A stretch of 64,000 bases of DNA from Mangrovibacterium marinum (GTDB lineage: Bacteria > Bacteroidota > Bacteroidia > Bacteroidales > Prolixibacteraceae). How positions within the stretch are numbered: position 1 is the first letter of the stretch; the number at the start of each line of letters is the position of its first letter. Positions 18,786-27,241 of the stretch are shown piece by piece. Under the pieces are notes generated by a model that saw only the letters and a list, made by a program, of their open reading frames with translations, did not search any database and was not told the DNA's origin. The stretch is taken from assembly GCF_003046625.1 (NCBI RefSeq), contig NZ_QAAD01000005.1, positions 186,001 to 250,000 of the forward strand. The letters run 5' to 3'. Made by a program: the position numbers and the translations under genes.

Positions 18786-19367
18786 TCAGAATTCCCGGGA
18801 TTGCTGATAGAATTGCACACCGCCACCGATTCGAAGCTTATCGGATACTTTATACTCGAGTTGAAAGTTAATTCCTTGAATCGTCATCTTTTCAGGCGAT
18901 GTTTCAAAGGGATGAAGACTGAAAACCGAGTTGGCCGAAAAGTTACTTCCCATCAGGCTTATTTTATCCGATATTCGGTAAGCAGCCGCTGAATTTAGCC
19001 GGTAAGCAGCTGGAAAAGGGTTGCGCCAAAGATCGTTTTCCAGCGCAGCATACGCTTGAGGGTGGTGAACAACGACTGCCGAAGGAACTTCGACTTTTAA
19101 GTTCAGCGGTTCTTCGGAAAGAGAGCTATAACTTGACATCAATTGCCCCTGATCCCAGAACGGCAATGCCAAACCGGGGAGCCACAGTTGCTCATCGGCT
19201 CTAACTTGTGCTCTGTCTTGTTCAACTCCGGAGGCTGATAATGAATTAGTTTGAGCGCTTGCCTTGCCTGCAAAAACAATGAACATTAACCCCAAAATAA
19301 TTGGCTTCAACAGAACAGGCCTTTTGAACAAAGCAGTTAATGTTTTGAATAAGTTGTTTATACACAT
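18786..19367 (-). CDS. Exported protein of unknown function, partner of a PorT-like barrel
   Basis: 193 residues with an N-terminal signal segment ending at KASA, about residue 38, after a hydrophobic stretch IILGLMFIVFAG. The mature part begins with a polar stretch and ends with strand-like segments (KLRIGGGVQFYQQ) that suggest a few beta strands. I do not recognise a family. The stop of the upstream PorT-like gene lies 9 bases before its ATG, so the two are surely co-transcribed and perhaps act together at the outer membrane. Confidence 0.55.
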   Translation of the reverse strand: MCINNLFKTLTALFKRPVLLKPIILGLMFIVFAGKASAQTNSLSASGVEQDRAQVRADEQLWLPGLALPFWDQGQLMSSYSSLSEEPLNLKVEVPSAVVVHHPQAYAALENDLWRNPFPAAYRLNSAAAYRISDKISLMGSNFSANSVFSLHPFETSPEKMTIQGINFQLEYKVSDKLRIGGGVQFYQQSREF

Positions 19368-19376
19368 AACTGTCGA

Positions 19377-19955
19377 TCACAAAAACTTGATTCCCAACGT
19401 TAGCGAAAAAAGCTTTAGCTTTTCATCTCCTCCGGATGAATAAATATCTTCCAGACTACTCTCCATGCGGGCATCGAGCGACAGGAACAAATAATCGATA
19501 CCTGCACCGTACTGAATGCCCACGTAATGATCTTTTAGGGCTTCGTGAGACAGATCTGTTGTTTCGGAATCATCGGTGTCAGTTATAAACGAGAACACCG
19601 GGCCGGCATTCACTCTCAGATTGAATGACGATTTACGGACCAGTTGATAGCCTAGTAAAAGCGGCACATCAATCGTATTTAAGTCGAAAGATTCCTCTGA
19701 AAAACCTTCAACATTTTTCAGAACACCTCCCTTGGATGAGAAATAACCTTCGGGTTGAATGTAAATTCGCCCCAGATTTACGCGAACGAAGGCTCCTGCC
19801 AAATATTTATTCACCGAACCATCGTTAAATTGCTCTAAGCTTGTGGTGATTTTCGACGAGGTATAGCCTGCTTTCAACCCGAGGTTTACCGGCGAAATGG
19901 CCATTGATGTCTGAGCAATAATCAACAACAAGCATATTCCGAATATTTTCTTCAT
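19377..19955 (-). CDS. PorT-family outer-membrane beta-barrel protein
   Basis: 192 residues. A signal peptide (MKKIFGICLLLIIAQTSMA) is followed by about eight amphipathic strands: NLGLKAGYTSSKI, YLAGAFVRVNLGRIYIQPEGYFSSKGG, DVPLLLGYQLV, NLRVNAGPVFSF and so on, ending in SLTLGIKFL with a terminal hydrophobic residue. This is the outer_membrane beta-barrel 2 (PorT-like) pattern common in Bacteroidota. Transport or structural role unknown. First gene of a two-gene unit with the 193-residue protein. Confidence 0.8.
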   Translation of the reverse strand: MKKIFGICLLLIIAQTSMAISPVNLGLKAGYTSSKITTSLEQFNDGSVNKYLAGAFVRVNLGRIYIQPEGYFSSKGGVLKNVEGFSEESFDLNTIDVPLLLGYQLVRKSSFNLRVNAGPVFSFITDTDDSETTDLSHEALKDHYVGIQYGAGIDYLFLSLDARMESSLEDIYSSGGDEKLKLFSLTLGIKFL

Positions 19956-20061
19956 AAATACAGCTTTGGTTGGTACTTCACTATTTATGCTAATCGTTTA
20001 ATGCGACGCCCAATTAGCGCTTTTCATTTATAAACGGTTCGATTGCCGGAAAAGTACCTGC

Positions 20062-20652
20062 CTATTTGTTCCAGATCAGATCGCAGGCATCGGCCGGCAT
20101 CCAATGTTTATCTTTGCCCTCCCACTTCACATTGCAGCCAATGGGGTTTGTGACCGGAACCGACACCGGTTTTCCATCAACAAGTTCCTGTAAAGCCCGA
20201 TCCAGATCGTTCACAGTCGCCTTTGCGATATCTTTTGGGTTATCTACTGCCCGGCCGGTGTAGACTAGTTTTCGTGCTTCGTCGAAGACATAAAAATGTG
20301 GCGTGCGCAAAGCTCCGTAGGCCAGAGCCACCTCTTGCGACTCGTCGTAAAGATAAACCCAGGGGAATTTATGCTGTTCCATTCGCTTTACCATCTGCTC
20401 AAAACTGTCTTCCGCATAGGTATTTTTACTGTTCGAGTTAATGGCCACAAAGCGAACTCCCAGCGGTTGATATTTCAACGCTGTTGCTCTGGTCAGTTCG
20501 TCACTGCCCGTAACATAGGGGCAATGATTACAGGTAAAGAAGAGAACCAGATAACGCGCATCGCTAAAATCATCGAGCGTGTACTGTCGGCCATCTGTCG
20601 CTGGCAGCTTAAAATTTTTTGCAGCTTGTCCAATAGTCAACGTAAAACTCAT
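20062..20652 (-). CDS. Thioredoxin-like redoxin (AhpC/TSA-type) protein
   Basis: 196 residues, no signal peptide, so cytoplasmic. A thioredoxin fold begins [16 protein letters not shown] and contains C41-N-H-C44 in [10 protein letters not shown], a CxxC redox site at the position of thioredoxin. The [19 protein letters not shown] and [14 protein letters not shown] segments are typical of the redoxin family, which couples thiol oxidation and reduction; CNHCPYV is characteristic of a peroxiredoxin-like subfamily widespread in Bacteroidota. The substrate is unknown. Monocistronic. Confidence 0.88.
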   Translation of the reverse strand: MSFTLTIGQAAKNFKLPATDGRQYTLDDFSDARYLVLFFTCNHCPYVTGSDELTRATALKYQPLGVRFVAINSNSKNTYAEDSFEQMVKRMEQHKFPWVYLYDESQEVALAYGALRTPHFYVFDEARKLVYTGRAVDNPKDIAKATVNDLDRALQELVDGKPVSVPVTNPIGCNVKWEGKDKHWMPADACDLIWNK

Positions 20653-20923
20653 AACGTACTTTTTTTATTAACAAACAACAAAGCGCCGGATTGGGTTCTT
20701 ACATATCGCCCGAAAGTTTCGATTTTCGGCTGTATGCCCCTGCCTTATTGAGCAAGAGAAATCGGTTAACATTTCGCTAAGATAGGAGTGAAAACGAAGA
20801 AAAGACGCATTTTTAGCGGCAAACTATTGGAAAATAGAAAAAAAATCTAGTAGTTTGAAAACATGAATTTTATCAAATCAATTACATTTTAATCTTTTGT
20901 TATCTAAGTTAATAGCTTAAAAA

Positions 20924-21133
20924 ATGAAATCTGCTAAGAACTCGAAAAAAGACTTCAAAAAAACTGACATCGAGAATAACGAATCGAGAGGTTTATCCGC
21001 GAAAGGTGTCAAAAAAGATCGAAGTGGTAAAAAACGCTTGTCTATTTATGACGAATTTGATGACGACGATCTGGATTTGCGGAACTACAAGCGAGAGGAA
21101 GACGAAGATGATTATGAAGATGATGAAGATTAA
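20924..21133 (+). CDS. Small protein with basic N-terminus and acidic tail
   Basis: 69 residues with strong charge segregation: the first 45 residues are rich in Lys and Ser (MKSAKNSKKDFKK), the last 25 almost wholly Asp and Glu with Tyr and Arg (DEFDDDDLDLRNY and EDEDDYEDDED). No hydrophobic core or cysteine is present, so it is probably disordered. Such tails can bind basic proteins or nucleic-acid-binding partners, but that is speculation. The gene has its own upstream region and a clear stop at 21131-21133, followed by the convergent hydroxyacid dehydrogenase gene. Family not recognised. Confidence 0.6.
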   Translation: MKSAKNSKKDFKKTDIENNESRGLSAKGVKKDRSGKKRLSIYDEFDDDDLDLRNYKREEDEDDYEDDED

Positions 21134-21157
21134 TCGACCTTCCGCGTCTTTTTAGAT

Positions 21158-22123
21158 TTAATAAAAGGGATGATTCACCACATTTTGAGGCTTATGATTT
21201 AAATAAGCCTCAAAATTGGATGTCAGGATATGCAATAATCTTTTGCGGGCTGATTGTGTTGCCCAGGCAATATGAGGTGTTATTATGCAATTGCGTGTTG
21301 TCGGCAAGGGATTGTTGGCCTCGGGTGGTTCGTGTGTTAAAACATCCAGGCCCGCTCCGGCAAGGCGGCCGGTGTTCAGTACTTCGGCCAGAGCTTGTTC
21401 ATCAACCAATGCTCCGCGCGCTGTGTTGATCAGAACTGCTCCTTTTTTCATCCGCAGAAGCTTTTCTAGATTCATAAAACCATGATTTTCGGCTGTTAGC
21501 GGGCAATTGAGCGACACATAATCAGCCTGTGTCAGCAAATCATCCAGTTCTACTTGTTGCCAGTCGTGGTTTAAGTGGCTCTTATCCGATCGGTTTTGGA
21601 AAATCACCCGCATGCCGAATGCCTGAGCTATTTGGGCAACTTTTTGCCCGATTTGTCCAAAACCAACAATACCAATCACCTTGCCGGCAAGTTCTTGTTG
21701 GGGGCTTAATGTGTAGGAAAAGTCCGGACTGTTGGTCCACCCCCCATCGGCCACATCTGCGGCATGACGATGAAGCTGGTTGGCAAAATGAAGGATAAAG
21801 GAGAAAACCAGCTGAGCGACCGAGTTGGTACTGTAGGCGGGAATGTTTGTCACGGTTATCCCAGCTCTGTTGGCAGCTTGCAGATCGACCACGTTATAGC
21901 CCGTTGCCATCACGCCAATATATTTTAGAGTCGGGCTGTGCCGAATTACGGAATCGTCAATGATTACCTTATTTGTAAAAATTGCTGAAGCACCCTTGAT
22001 ACGGCTCAGCAGTTCTTCCGGCTTTGTGCGGTCGAAAATAACCAGCTCGCCGAAGCATTCCAGTGGTTTCCAGGATAAATCGCCCGGATTTAAAGTATAG
22101 CCATCCAGTACAACAAGTTTCAT
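21158..22123 (-). CDS. D-isomer-specific 2-hydroxyacid dehydrogenase
   Basis: 321 residues. The NAD-binding GxGxxG motif is VGFGQIGQKVAQIAQ (about 153-167). Other signature segments are LNCPLTAENHGFMN, INTARGALVDEQAL (catalytic Arg), AGLDVLTHEPP (catalytic Glu) and ITPHIAWAT (catalytic His). It interconverts a 2-oxo acid and a D-2-hydroxy acid with NAD(P)H. The overall form is nearest glycerate or hydroxypyruvate reductases of Bacteroidota, but the substrate is inferred only. It lies 11 bases after the DUF4907 gene on the same strand, so it may be the last gene of the kelch-DUF4907 unit. Confidence 0.92.
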   Translation of the reverse strand: MKLVVLDGYTLNPGDLSWKPLECFGELVIFDRTKPEELLSRIKGASAIFTNKVIIDDSVIRHSPTLKYIGVMATGYNVVDLQAANRAGITVTNIPAYSTNSVAQLVFSFILHFANQLHRHAADVADGGWTNSPDFSYTLSPQQELAGKVIGIVGFGQIGQKVAQIAQAFGMRVIFQNRSDKSHLNHDWQQVELDDLLTQADYVSLNCPLTAENHGFMNLEKLLRMKKGAVLINTARGALVDEQALAEVLNTGRLAGAGLDVLTHEPPEANNPLPTTRNCIITPHIAWATQSARKRLLHILTSNFEAYLNHKPQNVVNHPFY

Positions 22124-22134
22124 AAGGCCTATTT

Positions 22135-22488
22135 TTAAGGGGTTACGGTGTAAACACTCCCCAGGCTGTCCAGTTCGCCAACGGTGAGGTGAGGCAGTTG
22201 GCCTTTTTGCATTTTTTGCAGCACCAAACGACCGGTCTTTTGGGCATCTTTCTCGGTTTGGAACCGGTGCTTTCCCGAAATAGCCGGAATATATTGCTGA
22301 TCGATGTAGGGGCTATCGTTAATTAAAATCTGATACCCCCAGCCATCGTCAACAGCTTTCGTTTCAACACGAGCTATTGTTTGTGGCTTGCACGAAAACA
22401 ACAATACTCCTGAGAAACCCAGGAGTATTGCCATTAAACGTATTTTATTATCGATTTTAACCCGATGAGTCTTAATCATTTTCTTCAT
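22135..22488 (-). CDS. DUF4907 family lipoprotein
   Basis: 117 residues from the ATG at 22488 (an ATG at 22524 would overlap further). A membrane segment LMAILLGFSGVLLFSC ends in a lipobox cysteine. The mature domain (DGWGYQILINDSPYIDQQYIPAISGKHRF then KDAQKTGRLV) has the GWGY and QxYIPAI features of DUF4907 as I know it, a Bacteroidota family of unknown function often next to kelch proteins. It overlaps the 3' end of the kelch gene by 17 bases, pointing to translational coupling. An 11-bp inverted repeat (22401-22429) lies in its signal-peptide codons. Confidence 0.82.
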   Translation of the reverse strand: MKKMIKTHRVKIDNKIRLMAILLGFSGVLLFSCKPQTIARVETKAVDDGWGYQILINDSPYIDQQYIPAISGKHRFQTEKDAQKTGRLVLQKMQKGQLPHLTVGELDSLGSVYTVTP

Positions 22489-23551
22489 ATTCAGCGTTCG
22501 GATCAAAGCGGAACATATCGTCAAAGTTCGAAGTAGTACCTTGTTGACCTGTTAATACATAGCCTACGCCATCGATTGTGAATGCAACGGCATTGTAGCG
22601 AGAAGATCCTTCAAAACTAGTCTTTTCAGTCCAAAGGTCAGTCGTAGGGTCGTATTCCCACACATCACTACCCGATGAACCACGGCCACCAGTTGCAATA
22701 TAACCTTTACCGTCGGCGGTGAATGCTACCGCATTGGTTCGGATGATATCATAATCGTCGTCGTAAGAATCGTCGCTGTTATCCGAAATTTTTCTCAATT
22801 CTTCCCACCGATCCTGTACTGCATCATACCGATAGAAATCGTTTGGATAAGAACCATTCGAGATACCAGTACATACATAAGCGTAATCGCCAATTACAAA
22901 TGCTACTGCATTAGCGCGTTTAGAACCACCAAAGTCCGCTTTTTTAGACCATGATCCGATTGCAGGATCATAAGCGTACATATCTTTATAAGCTGTACCA
23001 TCAGCATCAGATCCGCCTAAAACGTAGCCAACACCGTTGATGGAGAAGGCAGTCATTCCCTCGCGACCATCAACATTGGGGCTGTTTACATTGTCAGACT
23101 GAAGCTCAGCGATTTCTGTCCATTGATTAGTAGTCGGGTTGTATTCCCAGAAATCTTTCAAACGCTCACCGCTTGTTCCGTCGAAGCCGCTACCAACATA
23201 CAATTTACCATCTGCTGCAAAGCTTACAGCGTTTGTACGGGCATTACCGGGAAAATCAGCGATTTGATCCCAGGTATTACGGTCGGCATCATAAGTCCAG
23301 AAATCCGACAAGCGCTCGTCTTGCGTGTAGTTGTATCCCAGGCCAATGTATCCTAAATCATTCAATGTAGTTCCGGTTGCACTCGTTCTGGGAGAACCAC
23401 TAAAATCCCCTAATTTAACCCAGTTACCTACTAAATCATCATCATCATTGCCACTACATGAAACCATTGTTGGAGCTATGATTGCCAGCATCAACCCGAG
23501 TTTTGCAACTCGCGCAGACCAGTTATTTACAAAGAAATTTTTTCGAATCAT
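22472..23551 (-). CDS. Kelch-repeat lipoprotein
   Basis: 359 residues. The signal peptide ends in PTMVSC, a lipobox, followed by an acidic linker (SGNDDDD). The rest is a six-bladed kelch propeller: about 50-residue units carrying NAVSFAADGKLYVGSGFDG, FWEYNPTTNQWTEIA, YAYDPAIGSWSKKADF, AFVIGDYAYVCTG, WEYDPTTDLWTEK and similar. Kelch propellers bind proteins or glycans, here at the cell surface or periplasm. It precedes and overlaps DUF4907 and is divergent from DUF4270; this combination recurs in Bacteroidota, so a joint envelope function is likely though not known. Confidence 0.9.
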   Translation of the reverse strand: MIRKNFFVNNWSARVAKLGLMLAIIAPTMVSCSGNDDDDLVGNWVKLGDFSGSPRTSATGTTLNDLGYIGLGYNYTQDERLSDFWTYDADRNTWDQIADFPGNARTNAVSFAADGKLYVGSGFDGTSGERLKDFWEYNPTTNQWTEIAELQSDNVNSPNVDGREGMTAFSINGVGYVLGGSDADGTAYKDMYAYDPAIGSWSKKADFGGSKRANAVAFVIGDYAYVCTGISNGSYPNDFYRYDAVQDRWEELRKISDNSDDSYDDDYDIIRTNAVAFTADGKGYIATGGRGSSGSDVWEYDPTTDLWTEKTSFEGSSRYNAVAFTIDGVGYVLTGQQGTTSNFDDMFRFDPNAEYEEND

Positions 23552-23903
23552 CTGTAAAAAAAAATTATATCAGTTAGGCCGCAAACATAAACGCTTAGTG
23601 AGAGCGAAAAAAAAATGATAGACGAAGGCGACTTTTTCCTATATATAACCGTTTTTTATCCACACAAACCCTGTTTTTATCTATATCAACGCCAATAACG
23701 TTAAAATAATTAGCATTCCTTAACAATAATTAGTCGAAATTCAGCAGATTCGGCATTTACGTCGATAAAAACCGTCTATTCATAGATATTCAATATCTTT
23801 TCATCTATATTCCTTTTGTTACTTATCACAAAATTTTTGCTTTGCAAGCTGAGTTTACCGAAAAACATATTCCTTTGCATAAACTTCATACGAGCTCGTT
23901 AAT
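23552..23903. other. Divergent intergenic region between kelch and DUF4270 genes
   Basis: About 350 very AT-rich bases containing several ATCTATAT/ATAGAT-like repeats (23630-23815) and presumably both promoters. A TTCCTTTG box near 23870 resembles the -7 consensus with one change. No open frame or RNA is supported. Confidence 0.4.
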
Positions 23904-25247
23904 ATGAATAAATTCTTGATTTTCGCGGTTATCATAGCCTTTATGGCTTCCTGTAAAAATGATGCCGGCAGTTTCACAATTGGAGATGACCTGGTTCACA
24001 GTGAGACCACGGTTGTTATGTCCGATAGTTTCCGAATTGCACTATCAACCGTTGTGTTAGACTCTGTTGCAACCTCCAATCCATCGACAGCCCTTGTCGG
24101 AAAACATTCCGATCCGTTGCTGGGAACCACAGAAATGAACTATTACGTTAATTTCGATCTGAGTAGTAATATCAGCCAAATAGTAACCGGCGGATCAACA
24201 ACCGGTGTAAAAAAGCTCGACGTGCTTGACTCGTTAACCATCAAGTTGCCATATTCGGGCTTCAGTGTTGGTGATACCACGCAATTGGTAACATTCAACA
24301 TTTACCGGCTGACCGATGAGTTGGAAATTCCGAAAGCTTTAAGTGCACAATATAATACCTACAGTTATCCGCACGAAGAAAATCCGATTGGATCGTTGAC
24401 CTTTTTGCCGGAACCGTCAAAAGACAGCATTGAAATACGTTTGGACGATGCCCTTGCTGAAGAAATTATGCAGATGGTATATGATGGCGCAACTGAAATA
24501 AAAAGCAGCGACGACTTCAGAACCTATTTAAAAGGTTTTGTGATTGCTCCTGACCCGTCGGCCGACGTTATTCTGGGTTTCGACGCCAGTAGCGATGGCA
24601 TACAGATGAAATTATACACCTACCAGGTTAATGCCACGATTACCGAAAAAGAAACCAACTTTAGTGTAAGCTCCGAGAATACCGATTTTAACGCTGCGCA
24701 AGCAGACCGCGAAGGAACTAACTTTGCTATGCTGAACAATCAGCGCGAGGCAATTTCGTCCACGCAAACTGGCAACGTCACCAGTATCCAGGGATCAACC
24801 GGCTTATACACCAAGGTTAATTTTCCGTCGTTAAACTCGATTTACGATTACGGCGAAAGTGTGCTCATTCGCGCTGAGTTAATTTTAGTTCCTTCGTTGG
24901 ATAACGACTACCGGGATTTGCCATCAACTTTAAACTTTTACGAAACCGGACGACGCAATAACCTGGGCAGTGCCTTGGCTACAAGCACAACAACGGGCGC
25001 AACCATGGCCGTATCGGCAACACTGGTATCGAACTATGTTACCGGAGAGTATTATTATTATGCCAACATCAGCGACTATCTGAAAGCTGAGTTGGAAGGT
25101 AACTATTTCGATACAACAAACGGACTGCTGATTGGTCTTCCATCGACGGAGCAAACCTACGAAGCAAGTAACTTATTTATTGCTGATGGCCGTGCCAACG
25201 GACTTGAAACAAAACTGAACCTCTATTTTTTAAGATATGACAACTAA
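23904..25247 (+). CDS. DUF4270 family lipoprotein
   Basis: 447 residues. A short signal peptide ends in FMASC (lipobox). The mature part is all-beta and begins GDDLVHSETTVVMSDSF followed by STALVGKHSDPLLGTTEMNYYVNF, the arrangement I associate with DUF4270, a Bacteroidota family of unknown function. Repeated YDYGESVLIRAELILV and LLIGLPSTEQTY segments suggest strands of a secreted multi-domain protein. Its last 11 bases overlap the next gene, an outer-membrane barrel, so the two are translated together and probably act as a lipoprotein-barrel pair. Confidence 0.88.
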   Translation: MNKFLIFAVIIAFMASCKNDAGSFTIGDDLVHSETTVVMSDSFRIALSTVVLDSVATSNPSTALVGKHSDPLLGTTEMNYYVNFDLSSNISQIVTGGSTTGVKKLDVLDSLTIKLPYSGFSVGDTTQLVTFNIYRLTDELEIPKALSAQYNTYSYPHEENPIGSLTFLPEPSKDSIEIRLDDALAEEIMQMVYDGATEIKSSDDFRTYLKGFVIAPDPSADVILGFDASSDGIQMKLYTYQVNATITEKETNFSVSSENTDFNAAQADREGTNFAMLNNQREAISSTQTGNVTSIQGSTGLYTKVNFPSLNSIYDYGESVLIRAELILVPSLDNDYRDLPSTLNFYETGRRNNLGSALATSTTTGATMAVSATLVSNYVTGEYYYYANISDYLKAELEGNYFDTTNGLLIGLPSTEQTYEASNLFIADGRANGLETKLNLYFLRYDN

Positions 25248-26508
25248 GCAACACAATCGTTTTCGATCTAAATATCTTTCAACTATCGCTTTATTGTTTT
25301 TCGGTAGCAGCCTGTCGGTACTTGCCCAAAACAATACGCGTTCCCCCTACTCGATGTACGGCTTAGGAGAACTTCGCTCACAGGTTAATGCGGTTAACAC
25401 CGCGATGGGTGGAGCCGGTATGGCGATGAGCTCTCAGAGCTTTGTAAACGTGCTGAACCCGGCCGCGAACCATGGGATCGACAGTCTGAATGTGATTTTT
25501 GACACTGGTGTTGAAGGAAAATATTCACAGTTTAAATCGCAAGGTGAAACTCAAAATCTGAATACGGGTAACTTCAGCTATTTTTCGCTTGGTTTTCGTA
25601 TCAATTCAAAAATATCGGCAGGTATTGGCTTAAACCCGTTTAGCTCGACCGGTTACGAGATTAACAGTACAGCCAGTATTGATGGCGTTGTTGACTCGAA
25701 ATATCCGCTGAATATTATTGGTACCGGCGACATCAGCCGTGCCTGGGGAGTGCTGACTTACGATTTGCTTCCCAATTTGCATTTGGGAGCGCGTACATCG
25801 TTTCTGTTTGGCTCGGTGAAGCAAACGCAATATCACAATTTATCCGGCTTGGGGAATACCTCAATCTACAACGAAACCACCAATTACTTTCACAACTTTT
25901 ATTTCGAGTTTGGTGCTCAGTACGAGTTCAAACTACAGGATTACAACATCTCGCTTGGTGCGATCTATAATCCCGGGCAAAAGTTGGTTACCAAACAGGA
26001 AAACCAGACTTACAACTCGAGCGGTACCATCATGGATGATGATACACAGTACAACGGAGATTTTAAAATTCCGGAAGAATTTGGTTTTGGTATTGCTGTA
26101 AATAGCGACAAATTTTTGTACCTGGTAGATGCCGGACTTCAGAAATGGTCAGACTATGATTACAAAGTAAAAAGTGTTGAGTTGAAGAACACGCCCTATC
26201 TGCGTCTTGGGTTACAGTTTACGCCCAGCCGAAATTTTATGGACAGTTACTTCCAAAAGGTGAACTACCGTATTGGCTGGAGATACGCTAAATCGTACCT
26301 CGAAATGAAGGGAAATCAACTGGAAGAGTATGTTGTTACTTTCGGGCTTGGTTTGCCCATCAGAAACCAAAGCTCGCGCATCGACTGTGCTTTTGAGCTG
26401 GGTAGCTATGGCACAACTGCCAGCCGCTTGATCCAGGAAAACTACATTCGTTTGCGCGTAGGCTTCTCGCTGAAGGATTTATGGTTCCAGCAACGTAAGT
26501 TCAATTAA
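25237..26508 (+). CDS. Outer-membrane beta-barrel protein (FadL/PorV-like)
   Basis: 423 residues with a signal peptide ending SVLAQ. After NTRSPYSMYGLGELRSQVNAVNTAMGGAGMA, which resembles the plug and hatch region of the FadL/OmpP1 superfamily, come about 14 amphipathic strands (for example FSYFSLGFRINSKISAGIGLNPFSS). The final strand is YIRLRVGFSLKDLWFQ with a short tail. It overlaps DUF4270 by 11 bases. Possible roles are transport of hydrophobic substrates or anchoring the DUF4270 lipoprotein. It ends 4 bases from the convergent LytTR gene, with no terminator visible in between. Confidence 0.85.
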   Translation: MTTKQHNRFRSKYLSTIALLFFGSSLSVLAQNNTRSPYSMYGLGELRSQVNAVNTAMGGAGMAMSSQSFVNVLNPAANHGIDSLNVIFDTGVEGKYSQFKSQGETQNLNTGNFSYFSLGFRINSKISAGIGLNPFSSTGYEINSTASIDGVVDSKYPLNIIGTGDISRAWGVLTYDLLPNLHLGARTSFLFGSVKQTQYHNLSGLGNTSIYNETTNYFHNFYFEFGAQYEFKLQDYNISLGAIYNPGQKLVTKQENQTYNSSGTIMDDDTQYNGDFKIPEEFGFGIAVNSDKFLYLVDAGLQKWSDYDYKVKSVELKNTPYLRLGLQFTPSRNFMDSYFQKVNYRIGWRYAKSYLEMKGNQLEEYVVTFGLGLPIRNQSSRIDCAFELGSYGTTASRLIQENYIRLRVGFSLKDLWFQQRKFN

Positions 26509-26512
26509 GAAC

Positions 26513-27241
26513 TTACAAGGTAAACCGGTTAATTACAGAGCTTTGAAAATCGCTCTTGTAATTATCCCCTACCGGAATCCAGCGATCGTGAATAATAATG
26601 CGGTTTTTGGTTACCGATTTGATTTTATTGGTATTAATAATAAACGACTTATGAACTCTCAGAAAATGGCTTGACGGTAAACTGTCGGCCATTTTTTTCA
26701 GGGAATTGAGCGTAATGATCGGCTTGTCCTCGTTCTGTATATAAATCTTCACATAGTCCTTCAATCCTTCGATATACAACACTTGGTTGAGCTGAATTTT
26801 CACCGATTTATAGTCGGACTTAACCATGATGAAATCCTGCTCTGACTCATTGTTTTCCAGTGGCTCTTCTTTCTTCACTTTATTGGTTGCCGAATAGAGC
26901 TGGTAGGCTTTATTGGCCGCCCTCAGAAAGCGCTTAAACGGAATTGGCTTGAGCAGGTAATCCACGGCATTCAGGTCGAAGGCTTCGAGCGCATATTCGG
27001 AATAAGCCGTTGTGAAAATAAACATCGGCTTGGTATCGAGACTGCTGATAAACTCAACCCCATTGACATTGGGCAAATGAATGTCCAGGAAGATTAAATC
27101 AATCTTTGTTTTTTGAAGAATTTCAAGTGCTTCGAAAACTGAACTACACTTTCGTTCCAGTGTCAAAAATGGAATGTTTGTGATGTATTCTTCAATTATT
27201 TGTTGTGCCAACGGCTCATCGTCAATGATTATGCATTTCAT
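26513..27241 (-). CDS. LytTR-family response regulator
   Basis: 242 residues from the ATG at 27241, where the receiver domain starts MKCIIIDDEP. D53 in FLDIHLPN is the phosphorylation site, with D7-D8, a Thr in FTTAYS and a Lys in LLKPIPF completing the active site. The C-terminal half is a LytTR DNA-binding domain (FIMVKSDYKSVKI, LNSLKKMADSLPS, FLRVHKSFIINTNKI, VGDNYKSDF). It would bind direct-repeat sites in promoters. It overlaps the histidine kinase gene by 20 bases, so the pair forms one operon. Target genes are unknown; the nearby envelope genes are candidates. Confidence 0.94.
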   Translation of the reverse strand: MKCIIIDDEPLAQQIIEEYITNIPFLTLERKCSSVFEALEILQKTKIDLIFLDIHLPNVNGVEFISSLDTKPMFIFTTAYSEYALEAFDLNAVDYLLKPIPFKRFLRAANKAYQLYSATNKVKKEEPLENNESEQDFIMVKSDYKSVKIQLNQVLYIEGLKDYVKIYIQNEDKPIITLNSLKKMADSLPSSHFLRVHKSFIINTNKIKSVTKNRIIIHDRWIPVGDNYKSDFQSSVINRFTL

